64,000 nt of DNA from Micromonospora eburnea (GCF_900090225.1 NZ_FMHY01000002.1:2046001-2110000), one strand, 5' to 3'. Positions 43,616 to 52,963 are shown, counted from the first letter of the stretch. Program-made: numbers and translations. Notes: generated from the letters alone by a model not told the origin.

Positions 43616-44880
43616 GCACGAGGTTCGGATCCATCGAGCAGGCGGTGGCGGACATCGCCGCCGGCCGGCCCGTCGTCGTGGTCGACGACGAGGACCGGGA
43701 GAACGAGGGCGACCTGATCTTCGCGGCCGAGTTGGCCACCCCGGAGCTGCTCGCGTTCATGGTCCGCCACACCTCGGGCTACATCTGCGTGCCGCTCACC
43801 GAAAGCGAGTGCGACCGGCTGGACCTGCCGCCCATGCACCACACCAACCAGGACCGGCGCGGCACCGCGTACACGGTGACCGTGGACGCCCGGGAAGGGG
43901 TCAGTACCGGGATCTCGGCGGCCGACCGGTCACACACCATCCGGCTGCTCGCCGACGCGGGCACCGACCCGACCGACCTGGCCCGACCCGGGCACGTGGT
44001 GCCGCTGCGGGCCCGGGAGGGCGGGGTGCTGCGCCGGCCCGGCCACACCGAGGCGGCCGTGGACCTGACCCGGCTGGCCGGGCTGCGCCCGGCCGGGGTG
44101 CTCTGCGAGCTGGTCAACGACGACGGCACCATGATGCGCCTGCCGGACCTGGAGAAGTTCTGCGCCGAGCACGGGCTGACCCTGATCACCATCGCCGACC
44201 TGATCGCGTACCGGCGGCGCACCGAGAAGCAGGTGGAGCAGGTCGCCGAGGCGCGGATGCCCACCCCGTACGGGGTGTTCCGGGCGCTCGGCTACCGCAG
44301 CGAGCACGACCCGGCCGAGCACGTCGCGCTGGTCATGGGCGACCTCGGTGACGGCGCGGACGTGCTGGTCCGGGTGCACTCCGAGTGCCTGACCGGCGAC
44401 GTGTTCGGCTCGCTGCGCTGCGACTGCGGCCCGCAGTTGCAGGCGGCCCTGGCCCGGGTCGCCCAGGAGGGGCGCGGCGTGGTGCTCTACGTGCGCGGGC
44501 ACGAGGGGCGCGGGATCGGGCTGCTGCACAAGCTCCAGGCGTACCAGCTTCAGGACCAGGGGCGCGACACCGTGGACGCGAACCTCGACCTGGGGCTGCC
44601 CGCCGACGCCCGGGACTACGGCACCGGCGCGCAGATCCTTTACGACCTCGGCGTGCGCTCGATGCGGCTGCTGACGAACAACCCGGCCAAGCGTGCCGGC
44701 CTGGAGGGGTACGGCCTCACGGTGAGCGGCCGCGAGGGGCTGCCCGTCCGGTCGAACCCGGAGAACGTGCGCTACCTGCGGACCAAGCGGGACCGGATGG
44801 GCCACCTCCTGGAGGGGCTGGACGAGGTGACCGAGGCGCCGATGGGCCGTACGGTCGCCGGCGACGAGATCGGAGCATAG
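43612..44880 (+). CDS. ribBA: Bifunctional DHBP synthase / GTP cyclohydrolase II
   Basis: 422 aa from ATG 43612; upstream in-frame codons lie in the repeats. The N-terminal DHBP synthase has [13 protein letters not shown] near residue 25 and [10 protein letters not shown]. The C-terminal cyclohydrolase II has the zinc motif [15 protein letters not shown] and [15 protein letters not shown]. It supplies both riboflavin precursors. It is followed 2 nt later by ribH. Confidence 0.96.
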   Translation: MSTRFGSIEQAVADIAAGRPVVVVDDEDRENEGDLIFAAELATPELLAFMVRHTSGYICVPLTESECDRLDLPPMHHTNQDRRGTAYTVTVDAREGVSTGISAADRSHTIRLLADAGTDPTDLARPGHVVPLRAREGGVLRRPGHTEAAVDLTRLAGLRPAGVLCELVNDDGTMMRLPDLEKFCAEHGLTLITIADLIAYRRRTEKQVEQVAEARMPTPYGVFRALGYRSEHDPAEHVALVMGDLGDGADVLVRVHSECLTGDVFGSLRCDCGPQLQAALARVAQEGRGVVLYVRGHEGRGIGLLHKLQAYQLQDQGRDTVDANLDLGLPADARDYGTGAQILYDLGVRSMRLLTNNPAKRAGLEGYGLTVSGREGLPVRSNPENVRYLRTKRDRMGHLLEGLDEVTEAPMGRTVAGDEIGA

Positions 44881-44882
44881 CG

Positions 44883-45380
44883 ATGGCAGGGTTCGGGGAA
44901 CCGGGCGTCACCTCGGTGGAGGCGGCCGGGCTGACCGTCGGCATCGTGGCCGCGCGCTGGCACGGCGACCTCACCGACCACATGGTCGACCGGGCGGTGG
45001 CCGCCGCTGAGGCGTGCGGTGCCCGGCCCGTGGTGGCCCGGGTGGCCGGCTCGGTGGAACTGCCCGTGGTGGCCCAGGCGATGGCCCGCCGGTACGACGT
45101 GGTGGTCGCCCTCGGCGTGGTGGTCCGGGGTGCCACGGCCCACTTCGACTACGTCTGCAAGTCGGTGACCGAGGGGCTGACCCGGGTCGCGCTGGACGAG
45201 GGCAAGCCGGTGGCGCACGGGGTGCTCACCGTGGACACCATCGAGCAGGCCCGGGACCGGGCCGGCCTGCCCGGGTCGGCCGAGGACAAGGGCTGGGCGG
45301 CCACCGTGGCGGCCCTGGACGCCGCCCTGGCCATCCGCGGCCTCGACGCCACCAACGGCCACCGCGTCGGCTTCGCCTGA
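44883..45380 (+). CDS. ribH: 6,7-Dimethyl-8-ribityllumazine synthase
   Basis: 165 aa from ATG 44883. VGIVAARWHGDLTDHMVDRA and ALGVVVRGATAHFDYVCKSV carry the substrate-binding and catalytic His regions. SAEDKGWAATVAALDAAL follows. It condenses the RibD product with DHBP. It is the last gene of the operon. Length and motifs are normal. Confidence 0.95.
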   Translation: MAGFGEPGVTSVEAAGLTVGIVAARWHGDLTDHMVDRAVAAAEACGARPVVARVAGSVELPVVAQAMARRYDVVVALGVVVRGATAHFDYVCKSVTEGLTRVALDEGKPVAHGVLTVDTIEQARDRAGLPGSAEDKGWAATVAALDAALAIRGLDATNGHRVGFA

Positions 45381-45409
45381 CCGGTGGCCCGTGGCCGCCC
45401 GGTCGGTCG

Positions 45410-45802
45410 CTACCTGGGGGCCGGTGCGGCCTCGACCGGCTCGGCGGCCGGCGTGGCGTCGGCCGGGGCGGTGAGGCGGCGGCCAGTGAGCAGGTAGCCG
45501 GCCGCGACCAGCAGCACCGCCGCGATCGCCCCGTACAGCAGGCGGTAGTCGACCAGACCGACCAGGAGCGCGCCAGCCCCGATCGCCACCGCCTGCGGCC
45601 CGCTGGCCAACGCGTCCAGCGCGGCCGAGACCCGGCCGACCAGGTTTGGCGGGGTACGTCGCTGGATCAACGTCATGGTGCCCACCATCGACATCGGCAG
45701 CCCGAGACCGATCAGCATGATGCCGACGAAGGCGAGCACCAGGCCCGGACGGACCATGGCCAGGGCGCCTGCGGCGAGGACGGCCACGCCGAGCGCCTCC
45801 TG
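45410..45802 (-). pseudogene. C-terminal remnant of an MFS transporter
   Basis: About 125 codons on the minus strand match the last third of an MFS exporter: LVLAFVGIMLIGLGLPMSMV, then TMTLIQRRTPPNLVGRVSAAL and two further helices. The first eight or nine helices are missing. The frame is open to about 45802, where it meets a hydrolase fragment on the other strand. A deletion joining two unrelated genes is the simplest explanation. Confidence 0.7.
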
Positions 45803-45816
45803 AATGGTGGGAACGG

Positions 45817-46004
45817 TTGACGGAGATCAAGGCGCCGACCCGGGTGGTGGCCGGCGGTCCGGCCAGCCGCCTGCCGCAGGACCGGCTCGCCGCGATGGCC
45901 GCCCGGATGCCCGCCGGCGAGCTGGCGACGATCGACGCCGGGCACGCGGTGCCCGCTACCCGCCCGACGAGTTCCACGCGGCGGTACGCGCCTTCCTCGC
46001 CTGA
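45817..46004 (+). pseudogene. Frameshifted C-terminal remnant of an alpha/beta hydrolase
   Basis: The plus frame from 45817 reads TEIKAPTRVVAGGPAS, then LPQDRLAAMAARMPAGELAT and IDAGHAV. This is the strand-6 to His-loop part of an alpha/beta hydrolase. After 45955 the family ending PDEFHAAVRAFLA continues in another frame to TGA 46002-46004. One base appears lost near 45965. The nucleophile half is absent. Confidence 0.7.
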
Positions 46005-46077
46005 TCGACTCGGTGTGCGGCAAGTGGTGGTCTCGTGCTCTGTTTTGACCACAACCTGCCGCAAGCGGAGTTGATCA
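46002..46077. repeat. 31-bp imperfect inverted repeat with TGATC ends
   Basis: Arms 46002-46032 and 46047-46077 match at 25 of 31 positions around a 14-nt loop. It starts in the stop of the hydrolase remnant and ends 17 nt before the convergent ABC ATPase gene. It may act as a terminator for that gene but looks like the other palindromes. Confidence 0.65.
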
Positions 46078-46093
46078 AGTAGGTCGGGGGCCG

Positions 46094-46837
46094 TCAGAGC
46101 CGGCCGGCCTCGATGATCCGGCTGAGGAACTGCCGGGTACGCGGCTGCGTCGGCTCGCCGAGCACCTGCGCCGGCGGCCCGGCCTCCACCACCCGGCCCC
46201 CGTCGAGGAAGCAGACCTGGTCGGCGACGTCGCGGGCGAACCCCATCTCGTGGGTGGCCAGCACCATGGTCATCCCGTCGGCCTTCAGCTCGCGGATCAA
46301 CGTCAGCACCTCGCCCACCAGTTCCGGGTCCAGGGCCGAGGTGACCTCGTCCAGCAGCATCAGCCGGGGGGAGTTGGCCAGCGCCCGCACGATGGCCACC
46401 CGCTGCTGCTGCCCGCCGGAGAGCCGATCCGGGTACGCGTCCGCCTTCTCGCCCAACCCCACCCGGTCGAGCAACTCCCGAGCCTGGTCCTCGGCCTCCG
46501 CGCGGGCCCGCCGGTGCACCCGACGCGGTGCCAGGGTGATGTTCTGCAGCACGGTCAGGTGCGGGAAGAGGTTGTACGACTGGAAGACCATGCCGATCCG
46601 GCGGCGGACCAGGTCGGGGTCGACCCGGGGGTCGGAGATGTCCTCCCCGTCCAGCTCGATGGTGCCGTCGTCCAGCTCCTCCAGCAGGTTGACGCAGCGC
46701 AGCAGGGTCGACTTGCCCGATCCGGACGCCCCGATGAGCGCCACCACCTGATGTTCCTGGACGGTCAGGTCGAGCCCGTCGAGCACCACGTGGCCACCGA
46801 ACTCCTTGCGCAGCCCTCGGCAGTTCAGCACGGACAT
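46094..46837 (-). CDS. Polar amino-acid ABC transporter ATPase
   Basis: 247 aa. Walker A GASGSGKST near residue 36, signature LSGGQQQR near 139, Walker B LMLLDEVTSALDPE near 158, and the H-loop in LATHEMGF. The GlnQ/HisP family energises import of glutamate, glutamine, arginine and similar solutes. It is the last gene of a permease and binding-protein operon on the minus strand, starting 1 nt after the permease stop. Confidence 0.93.
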   Translation of the reverse strand: MSVLNCRGLRKEFGGHVVLDGLDLTVQEHQVVALIGASGSGKSTLLRCVNLLEELDDGTIELDGEDISDPRVDPDLVRRRIGMVFQSYNLFPHLTVLQNITLAPRRVHRRARAEAEDQARELLDRVGLGEKADAYPDRLSGGQQQRVAIVRALANSPRLMLLDEVTSALDPELVGEVLTLIRELKADGMTMVLATHEMGFARDVADQVCFLDGGRVVEAGPPAQVLGEPTQPRTRQFLSRIIEAGRL

Positions 46838-46838
46838 G

Positions 46839-47684
46839 TCAGCCTCCGGACTGGCGTCGGGCCGCGCGCAGCGTCACCCAGTCGGTGACCGCGATCAGCG
46901 GGATGGCGAGCAGCACGAACAACACCCCGGCCAGGATGTACGGGGTGAAGTTGAAGCTCTGCGCGGTGGCGATCTGGGCGGCGCGTACGGCGTCGATCGG
47001 CCCGGCCAGGGAGACCAGGCCCACGTCCTTCTGCAACGCCACCACGTCGTTGAGCAGCGGCGGGGCGACCCGGCGGACGGCCTGCGGCAGCACCACGTGC
47101 CGCATGGTCTGCCGGTAGGTCAGCCCGAGCGACCGGGCCGCGGCGAGCTGGCTCGGGTGCACCGACTCGATGCCGGCCCGGAAGACCTCGGCCAGGTACC
47201 CGCTGTAGGTGAGCACCAGCGCGAGGCCGCCGAGCACCAGCACCGGTGGCATTCCCTGCAACCGCAGGCCCGGCACGCCCAGCGTCAGCACGTAGAGCAC
47301 GATGATCAGCGGCAGGCCCCGGAAGGTGTACGTGTAGCCGGTGGCGAGCGCCCGTACCGGGAAGAAGACCGGGCCGCGCAGGGTGCGCAGGAGCGCGATG
47401 ACCAGCCCGAGCAGCAGCGCGCCGGCCGCGCAGCAGACCAGCAGCCGGACGTTGAGCCAGAGCCCGTCGAGCACCGCCGGCAGGGCGTCCCGGGCGATCG
47501 CCGGGTCCAGGAACGACGTGCGGACCCGGTCCCAACCCGGTGCGCCGGTGACGGCGGTGACCAGCAGCGTGCCGAGCGCCGCCGTGGAGGAGGCGGCGAC
47601 CAGCACGCTGCGTACGGTCTGTCGGCGTCGGTACGCGGTCCGCCGCTGTTGGGCGGCCGAGGGGGCGTGGAGCAGCAGGCTCAC
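46839..47684 (-). CDS. Polar amino-acid ABC transporter permease
   Basis: 281 aa from the GTG at 47684 (minus), chosen because it overlaps the binding-protein stop as GTGA. About five or six helices. The HisM/GlnP-type coupling loop is RSLGLTYRQTMRHVVLPQA near residue 192. LDGLWLNVRLLVCCAAG and YTFRGLPLIIVLYVL are typical of the family. An N-terminal Arg-rich stretch precedes the first helix. Confidence 0.9.
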   Translation of the reverse strand: MSLLLHAPSAAQQRRTAYRRRQTVRSVLVAASSTAALGTLLVTAVTGAPGWDRVRTSFLDPAIARDALPAVLDGLWLNVRLLVCCAAGALLLGLVIALLRTLRGPVFFPVRALATGYTYTFRGLPLIIVLYVLTLGVPGLRLQGMPPVLVLGGLALVLTYSGYLAEVFRAGIESVHPSQLAAARSLGLTYRQTMRHVVLPQAVRRVAPPLLNDVVALQKDVGLVSLAGPIDAVRAAQIATAQSFNFTPYILAGVLFVLLAIPLIAVTDWVTLRAARRQSGG

Positions 47685-48544
47685 GTGAGCTCGCGCGCTC
47701 CGGCCGCCTGGGCGAGCCACTTCTGCTGGAGTTCGGTGAGGGTGCCGGCCTTGGTGAGCTGGCTGATGGCGTCGTTGACGCACGGGGTGAGCGGGGAGTC
47801 CTTGTCCAGCAGCAGCCCGAACGCCTCGGGCGCGCCGACCTGCGGCACCTGGCCGACGATGGTGGCGTCGGTGAGTTCCGCGCCGGTCATGTAGAAGGCG
47901 GTCGGCAGGTCCACCACCAGGCCGTCGAGCTGTCCGTTCTGCAGCGCCTTCTTGGCGTCGTCGTTGTTGTTGAAGACCTGTGGCTTCCGGGTCGGCTTGA
48001 TCACGTCGGTGATCGCCTGGTAGCTGGTGGTGCCGACCTGGGCCCCGAGGGTGGCGTTCTTCAGGTCGGCCAGCGAGTTCTTTCCGGCGATCTTGGAGGA
48101 TTTCAGCGCGATCACGGTCTGCCGCACCAGGTAGTAGGGCGCGGAGAAGTCGACCGCCTGCTTGCGCTCGTCGGTGATGGAGAACTGGTTGATGTCGAAG
48201 TCGAAGGTCTTCGGCCCGGGGGCGATGGCGGCGTCGAACTTCACCCGGGTCCAGGTGACGTCCTCGCGGGCGTACCCGAGCTTCTCGGCCACCGCGTACG
48301 CCACGGCCGCCTCGTAGCCCTCCCCGTTGTCCGGCTTGTTGCCGCGGAACCACGGCTCGTACGCCGGCTCGTCGGTGGCGATGGTGAGCTTGCCGGTGGT
48401 CCGCGTCGGCATCTTGTCCTTCGTGCAGGCCGCGGCGGGAGGGTTCGGGGTGGGGGACGGATCGTCCTGGGGCGCGCAGGCGGCGACCGCGGCGAGCACG
48501 GCGCCGGCCGCGCCGAGAGCGAGGATGCGAGGGGTATTTACCAT
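47681..48544 (-). CDS. Amino-acid-binding lipoprotein of the ABC importer
   Basis: 287 aa from the ATG at 48544 (minus); ATG 48553 is an alternative, and the frame is open further up without a signal-like sequence. The signal peptide ends in VAAC, a lipobox. Family 3 solute-binding fold: GKLTIATDEPAYEPWF, then EGYEAAVAYAVAEKLG, and FDFDINQFSITDERKQAVDF. It is divergent from hisE. The ligand is unknown but is probably a polar amino acid. Confidence 0.9.
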   Translation of the reverse strand: MVNTPRILALGAAGAVLAAVAACAPQDDPSPTPNPPAAACTKDKMPTRTTGKLTIATDEPAYEPWFRGNKPDNGEGYEAAVAYAVAEKLGYAREDVTWTRVKFDAAIAPGPKTFDFDINQFSITDERKQAVDFSAPYYLVRQTVIALKSSKIAGKNSLADLKNATLGAQVGTTSYQAITDVIKPTRKPQVFNNNDDAKKALQNGQLDGLVVDLPTAFYMTGAELTDATIVGQVPQVGAPEAFGLLLDKDSPLTPCVNDAISQLTKAGTLTELQQKWLAQAAGARELT

Positions 48545-48693
48545 GGTCAACATGGTAGGGCCACGGGGCGTGCGAGGCCGAGACCTGTCCCACAGTTGTG
48601 GATCAAGTTCGGTCGGTCGGGCCGTCCCGACCACCGGGCCGGGCCGGACCCGCCGCACGCGGCCGCGTCGGCGAGCTGGAAGAATCGCCTTCC

Positions 48694-48957
48694 GTGAAGA
48701 CGTTCGAGGAGCTGTTCGCCGAGCTGCAGGCCAAGGCCGCCGCCGGCACCCCGGGCTCGGGCACGGTCGCCGCGCTCGAAAAGGGGGTGCACTTCATCGG
48801 CAAGAAGGTCGTCGAGGAGGCGGCCGAGTCGTGGATGGCCGCCGAGCACGAGGGGCCCGAGCGGGCCGCCGAGGAGATCTCCCAGCTGCTCTACCAGGTC
48901 CAGGTGCTGATGCTCGCCACCGGTCTTGAGCTCAAGGACGTCTACCGACATCTGTGA
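48694..48957 (+). CDS. hisE: Phosphoribosyl-ATP pyrophosphatase
   Basis: 87 aa from GTG 48694, after SD-like ctggaagaa (48676-48684). Second step of histidine synthesis. The MazG-like helical fold has [21 protein letters not shown], with the metal-binding E-E-x-x-E pattern, and [19 protein letters not shown]. It pairs with hisG, which starts 49 nt downstream. Confidence 0.95.
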   Translation: MKTFEELFAELQAKAAAGTPGSGTVAALEKGVHFIGKKVVEEAAESWMAAEHEGPERAAEEISQLLYQVQVLMLATGLELKDVYRHL

Positions 48958-49006
48958 GTGTTCCCGCCCGCTGATCATTCCGATCGATCGAAGGAGCACT
49001 CCACCC

Positions 49007-49852
49007 ATGCTGCGTGTCGCCGTACCCAACAAGGGCGCCCTGGCCGAGTCGGCCGCCCAGATTCTGCGCGAGGCGGGCTACCGCCAGCGCACCGACCCGA
49101 AGGACCTGGTCTGCCGGGACGAGTCCAACGATCTCGAATTCTTCTACCTCCGCCCCAAGGACATCGCCACCTACGTCGGCTCCGGTGACCTCGACGTCGG
49201 CATCACCGGACGCGATCTGCTGGTCGACTCCGGCGCGCCGGCCGAGGAGGTCGTCGACCTGAACTTCGGCCGCGCGACGTTCCGGTTCGCGGCCCGCCCC
49301 GAGGACGTGGACTCCGTCCAGCAGCTCGGCGGGCACCGGATCGCCACCGCGTACCCGGGCCTGGTCGAGCGGCACCTGGCGGAGTTGGGCATCAAGGCCG
49401 AGGTGATCCGCCTCGACGGCGCGGTGGAGAACGCCATCCGTCTCGGCGTGGCCGACGTGGTCGCCGACGTGGTGGAGACCGGCGCCACGCTGCGCCAGGC
49501 CGGGCTCGTGGTGTTCGGGGAGCCGCTGCTGCGCTCCTCGGCCGTGCTGGTCCGCCGGATCGGCGCTCCCGGCTGTGCCCAGGCGGACCAGTTGCTGCGC
49601 CGGCTGCACGGCGTGCTGGTCGCCCGGCGTTACGTGATGCTGGCCTACGACGTGCCGGCCGGGTTGCTCGACCGGGCCAGCTCGCTGACCCCCGGCATCG
49701 AGTCGCCGACCGTCTCCCCGCTGCACCGCGAGGGCTGGGTCGCCGTGCAGGCGATGGTCCTGAGCGACGACGTGCACCGGATCATGGACGAGCTCTACGA
49801 GCTGGGCGCGCGGGCGATCCTGGTCACCAACATCCACGCGTGCCGATTGTGA
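49007..49852 (+). CDS. hisG: ATP phosphoribosyltransferase, long form
   Basis: 281 aa from ATG 49007, after cgaaggag (48989-48996). First, feedback-inhibited step of histidine synthesis. MLRVAVPNKGALAESAAQIL is the usual start and VADVVADVVETGATLRQAGL is the PRPP loop. The C-terminal ACT-like domain (about 205-281, ending ARAILVTNIHACRL) makes it the long, HisZ-independent type. The stop overlaps the next gene. Confidence 0.96.
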   Translation: MLRVAVPNKGALAESAAQILREAGYRQRTDPKDLVCRDESNDLEFFYLRPKDIATYVGSGDLDVGITGRDLLVDSGAPAEEVVDLNFGRATFRFAARPEDVDSVQQLGGHRIATAYPGLVERHLAELGIKAEVIRLDGAVENAIRLGVADVVADVVETGATLRQAGLVVFGEPLLRSSAVLVRRIGAPGCAQADQLLRRLHGVLVARRYVMLAYDVPAGLLDRASSLTPGIESPTVSPLHREGWVAVQAMVLSDDVHRIMDELYELGARAILVTNIHACRL

Positions 49853-50811
49853 GACCGCTGTCGGCCCCGGCCGCCCTGTCGCTGGTCGTCCTCGGCGGGG
49901 TGGCCTCGGCCGCACAGGGCGCCGTCAACGCCGAGCTGGGGCAGCGGGCCGGCGCCCCGGTGCTCGGCGCCGTGGTCAACAACCTCGGCGGCTGCCTCCT
50001 CGTCCTGGTCGGGCTGGTCGCCCTTCCCTCGATGCGGGCCGGGCTGGTCGCGCTGCGCCGGGCCGGCCTGCCCTGGTGGTCGTATCTGGGCGGGCTCGGC
50101 GGCGCGGCGATCGTGGTGATCGCCACGTACGTCGTGCCGGTGCTCGGGGTGGCCGTGTTCACCATTGCCCAGGTGACCGGTGGCAGCCTGGGCGGGCTGG
50201 CCGTGGACCGGGTCGGCCTGTCCCCGGTGGGGCGGCTGTCGCTCACCGCGCCCCGGGTCGCCGGAGGGCTGCTCGGCATCGCCGCGGTCGCCCTCGCCCA
50301 GCTCGGCCGTCCGGTCGGTGATCTGGCGGTGGGGCTGGTCCTGCTCGCGGTCGCCGGTGGGCTGGCGGTGGCCCTGCAGTCCGCGCTGAACGGCCGGGTC
50401 TCCGCCGCCGGGACCACGGCGGCCAGCATCGCGGTCAACTTCGCCGTCAGCACCCCGCCCATCTTCGCCGTGGCCGCGCTGGTCGGGGCGTTCACCGCCG
50501 GGCCGCACTGGCCGGGGCAGTGGTGGCTGTACGTGGGCGGCCTGCTCGGGGTCGCTATCGTGCTCGCCCTGTTGGTCGGCGTACGCGCGGCCGGGGTGCT
50601 GCGGACCGGCCTGGCGCTGGTCGCCGGGCAGCTCGGCGGTGCACTGGTGCTGGATCTGGCGCTGCCCGGCGGCGCCGGGGCGCGCTGGCCGGTGCTGGCC
50701 GGCGCCGGGCTCACCGCGGTGGCGGTGCTGGTGGCCGGCCTGTCGAGGCGGGCACCCGTCAGTGTGGCGGCGGAACGCGCGCCGGAGCCGGGTGGCAGAC
50801 TGGTCGCGTGA
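49849..50811 (+). CDS. DMT-superfamily transporter of the YdcZ (DUF606) type
   Basis: 320 aa from GTG 49849, which overlaps the hisG stop (GTGA); another GTG 9 nt upstream is possible. Ten hydrophobic helices in two related halves, each opening with a small-residue-rich segment (GGVASAAQGAVNAELGQRAG and VAVALQSALNGRVSA type). It is an inner-membrane protein with no known substrate. The position behind hisG is probably incidental. The end overlaps the next gene. Confidence 0.8.
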   Translation: MRPLSAPAALSLVVLGGVASAAQGAVNAELGQRAGAPVLGAVVNNLGGCLLVLVGLVALPSMRAGLVALRRAGLPWWSYLGGLGGAAIVVIATYVVPVLGVAVFTIAQVTGGSLGGLAVDRVGLSPVGRLSLTAPRVAGGLLGIAAVALAQLGRPVGDLAVGLVLLAVAGGLAVALQSALNGRVSAAGTTAASIAVNFAVSTPPIFAVAALVGAFTAGPHWPGQWWLYVGGLLGVAIVLALLVGVRAAGVLRTGLALVAGQLGGALVLDLALPGGAGARWPVLAGAGLTAVAVLVAGLSRRAPVSVAAERAPEPGGRLVA

Positions 50812-51281
50812 GCGAGCGGAGCGATTCAGTGGTGACCGTGCGGCCCCGGCGGATCCGGCTGGTCTGCTGGGTGTCGGCTGCCCTCCTGCTGGTGGTGTTC
50901 AGCCTGGTGGCCACCTCGCTGACCGGCGGCACCGGCAACGGCTACGGCACGTTCCAGCGGGGCGACCAGATCGCCATGATCGGGCTGGGTGTCTTCGGCG
51001 CCCTGGGCATCCTGCTCTTCACCCGTCCCCGGGTCGTGGCCGACGCCAAGGGCGTCCGGGTCCGCAACGTGCTCGGCTCGCACGAGCTGCCCTGGGAGGT
51101 CATCCGCGGGGTCCGGTTCGACCGCGGTGCCCCGTGGGCCAGCCTGGAGCTGCACGACGACGACCTGCTGCCGATGATCGCCCTCCAGGCCGCCGACAAG
51201 GAGCGCGCGGTCGAGGGCGTACGCGCCCTGCGCCGCCTCCACCAGGCCCACCTGGCCTCCCTCACCAACACCCCCCGCTGA
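50808..51281 (+). CDS. Small membrane protein with a PH-like domain
   Basis: 157 aa from GTG 50808, overlapping the transporter stop (GTGA). The first codons (MSERSDSVV) come from a GTGAGCGAGCGGAGCGA segment like those before ribBA, so the original start may be GTG 50829 or 50832. Two helices (about 18-38 and 52-72) are followed by a bacterial PH-like domain: ADAKGVRVRNVLGSHELPWE, then IRGVRFDRGAPWASLEL. This matches the PF10756-type family found near the his genes in actinobacteria. Function unknown. Confidence 0.75.
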   Translation: MSERSDSVVTVRPRRIRLVCWVSAALLLVVFSLVATSLTGGTGNGYGTFQRGDQIAMIGLGVFGALGILLFTRPRVVADAKGVRVRNVLGSHELPWEVIRGVRFDRGAPWASLELHDDDLLPMIALQAADKERAVEGVRALRRLHQAHLASLTNTPR

Positions 51282-51560
51282 CCCGTACGCACACCTCCGG
51301 GGAAAGCGTTGCCTCCGAACGCTGGGCGGCGGCACTTTCGGGGAAGCTGGGCGGATCTTGAGGGTGTGACCCGCCATGCGGAGGTGGTTTGAGGGTGGGT
51401 GGGGTGAGGGTGTAGTGTTGCGAGGTCGACCAGACTGCCTCCGTCCCTGACGTGCGGGCGGTCTTGAAGCGGAGCGCCTGCTCCCACCCGAGTCGCCGCG
51501 AAGGTGGCCGGGTCCGGTCCCCCGGTTCCGGGCACGTCCCGGTCCCGGATGCGCGATCAT

Positions 51561-51659
51561 GTGATCGTGCCGACCGGTCGAGTGGGCCCTGGCGTGCGCC
51601 GGGGCCTTCTGCTTTCCGGGTCGGCTCCCGCCCGGGAGCCCGCGGAGTCGGCACCGTAG
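51561..51659 (+). CDS. Possible 32-aa leader ORF upstream of infC
   Basis: GTG 51561 to TAG 51657-51659, ending 12 nt before the infC ribosome binding site. It runs through the hairpin at 51585-51606. A leader peptide coupled to attenuation is conceivable, but codon content gives no clue and the frame may be chance. Confidence 0.2.
   Translation: MIVPTGRVGPGVRRGLLLSGSAPAREPAESAP
51585..51617 (+). terminator. Candidate attenuator in the infC leader
   Basis: GGCCCTGGC (51585-51593) pairs with GCCGGGGCC (51598-51606), one G-U pair, loop GTGC, followed by TTCTGCTTTCC. It is about 75 nt before infC inside the 401-nt gene-free stretch 51282-51682. The rest of that stretch is GC-rich leader with no recognised RNA family. 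Confidence 0.5.
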
Positions 51660-51682
51660 GAGACTCGACTCGAGGAGGCCCC

Positions 51683-52306
51683 ATCAGCGTCGAACCACGC
51701 GTGAACGAGCAGATCCGGGCACGTGAGGTCCGACTGGTCGGCCCTGAAGGTGAGCAGGTGGGCATCGTCCCGCTGGAGCGCGCCCTTCAGCTGGCCGCGG
51801 ACGTCGACCTGGACCTGGTCGAGGTTGCGCCGATGGCGCGCCCGCCGGTGTGCAAGCTCATGGACTTCGGCAAGTTCAAGTACGAGAGCGCACTGAAGGC
51901 GCGCGAAGCGCGGCGTAACCAGCAGCAGACCGTCATCAAGGAGATGAAGCTCCGGCCGAAGATCGACCCGCACGACTACGAGACCAAAAAGGGTCACGTG
52001 GTGCGGTTCCTCAAGGCCGGCGACAAGGTCAAGGTGACGATCATGTTCCGCGGTCGCGAGCAGAGCCGCCCGGAGCTGGGTTACCGGCTCCTGCGCCGGC
52101 TTGAGTCCGAGATCTCGGAGCTGGGGTACGTCGAGGCCGCGCCGAAGCAGGACGGCCGTAACATGATCATGGTGCTCGCGCCGCACCGCGCCGTGAAGGC
52201 GTCCGCCACGGCGGCCCGCGGCGGCGCGCCGCGCGAGCGGGAAGCGGGTGCCGCCGAGGCGCCTCCGGCCGAGGCGGCCGGGCCCGCCGGGACCACCGGC
52301 GAGTAA
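51683..52306 (+). CDS. infC: Translation initiation factor IF-3 (AUC start)
   Basis: 207 aa. The family N-terminus ([19 protein letters not shown]) begins directly after ATC 51683. No ATG or GTG fits, and gaggagg (51672-51678) is 4 nt before it. IF-3 checks start codons, and its own rare start permits autoregulation as known for the AUU start of E. coli infC. The C-domain has [14 protein letters not shown] and [16 protein letters not shown] motifs. The last 35 or so residues are a disordered Ala/Glu-rich tail. First gene of infC-rpmI-rplT. Confidence 0.93.
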   Translation: MSVEPRVNEQIRAREVRLVGPEGEQVGIVPLERALQLAADVDLDLVEVAPMARPPVCKLMDFGKFKYESALKAREARRNQQQTVIKEMKLRPKIDPHDYETKKGHVVRFLKAGDKVKVTIMFRGREQSRPELGYRLLRRLESEISELGYVEAAPKQDGRNMIMVLAPHRAVKASATAARGGAPREREAGAAEAPPAEAAGPAGTTGE

Positions 52307-52325
52307 CAGGGGAGAAGACGTTCCA

Positions 52326-52520
52326 ATGCCGAAGATGAAGAGCCACACGGGTATGGGCAAGCGGGTCCGCGTGACCGGCAAGGGCAAGATCGTTGCCCAG
52401 CAGGCCGGCATGCGGCACAACCTGGAGAAGAAGGCCTCCACCCGCACCCGCCGGCTGACCGGCACCGTCGAGGTGGCCAAGGCCGACGTCAAGCGAATCA
52501 ACAAGATGCTCGGCCGCTGA
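52326..52520 (+). CDS. rpmI: Ribosomal protein bL35
   Basis: 64 aa, normal length. [20 protein letters not shown] is the usual start, followed by a basic helix-rich tail ([16 protein letters not shown]). ATG 52326 follows ggggagaag (52309-52317). Confidence 0.97.
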   Translation: MPKMKSHTGMGKRVRVTGKGKIVAQQAGMRHNLEKKASTRTRRLTGTVEVAKADVKRINKMLGR

Positions 52521-52552
52521 CGCGCGCCACCTGAACCGAAGAAGGAGTTGAG

Positions 52553-52945
52553 ATGGCACGCGTCAAGCGGGCTGTGAACGCCCAGAAGAAGCGTCGTACC
52601 CTGCTGGAGACCGCGAGTGGCTACCGCGGTCAGCGCTCCCGCCTCTACCGCAAGGCCAAGGAGCAGGTGCTGCACTCGATGCAGTACGCCTACCGGGACC
52701 GTCGCGACCGTAAGGGCGACTTCCGGCAGCTCTGGATCCAGCGGATCAACGCCGGCGCCCGGGCCAACGGCCTGACCTACAACCGGCTGATCCAGGGCCT
52801 GCGCCTGGCCGGCATCGAGGTCGACCGGAAGATCCTGGCCGACATGGCGGTCAACGACGCCGCGTCGTTCGCCGCGATCGTCGAGCTCGCGCGCGCCGCC
52901 GTGGCGGCCGAGGGCACCGGTGGCGCCGCGGCCCAGGCCGCCTGA
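52553..52945 (+). CDS. rplT: Ribosomal protein bL20
   Basis: 130 aa. [19 protein letters not shown], then [19 protein letters not shown], and the globular [20 protein letters not shown]. It binds 23S rRNA early in assembly and represses its operon in some bacteria. It carries a short Ala-rich C-terminal tail ([10 protein letters not shown]). ATG 52553 follows agaaggag (52540-52547). Confidence 0.97.
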   Translation: MARVKRAVNAQKKRRTLLETASGYRGQRSRLYRKAKEQVLHSMQYAYRDRRDRKGDFRQLWIQRINAGARANGLTYNRLIQGLRLAGIEVDRKILADMAVNDAASFAAIVELARAAVAAEGTGGAAAQAA

Positions 52946-52963
52946 TCCACCCGCAACAGCAGA

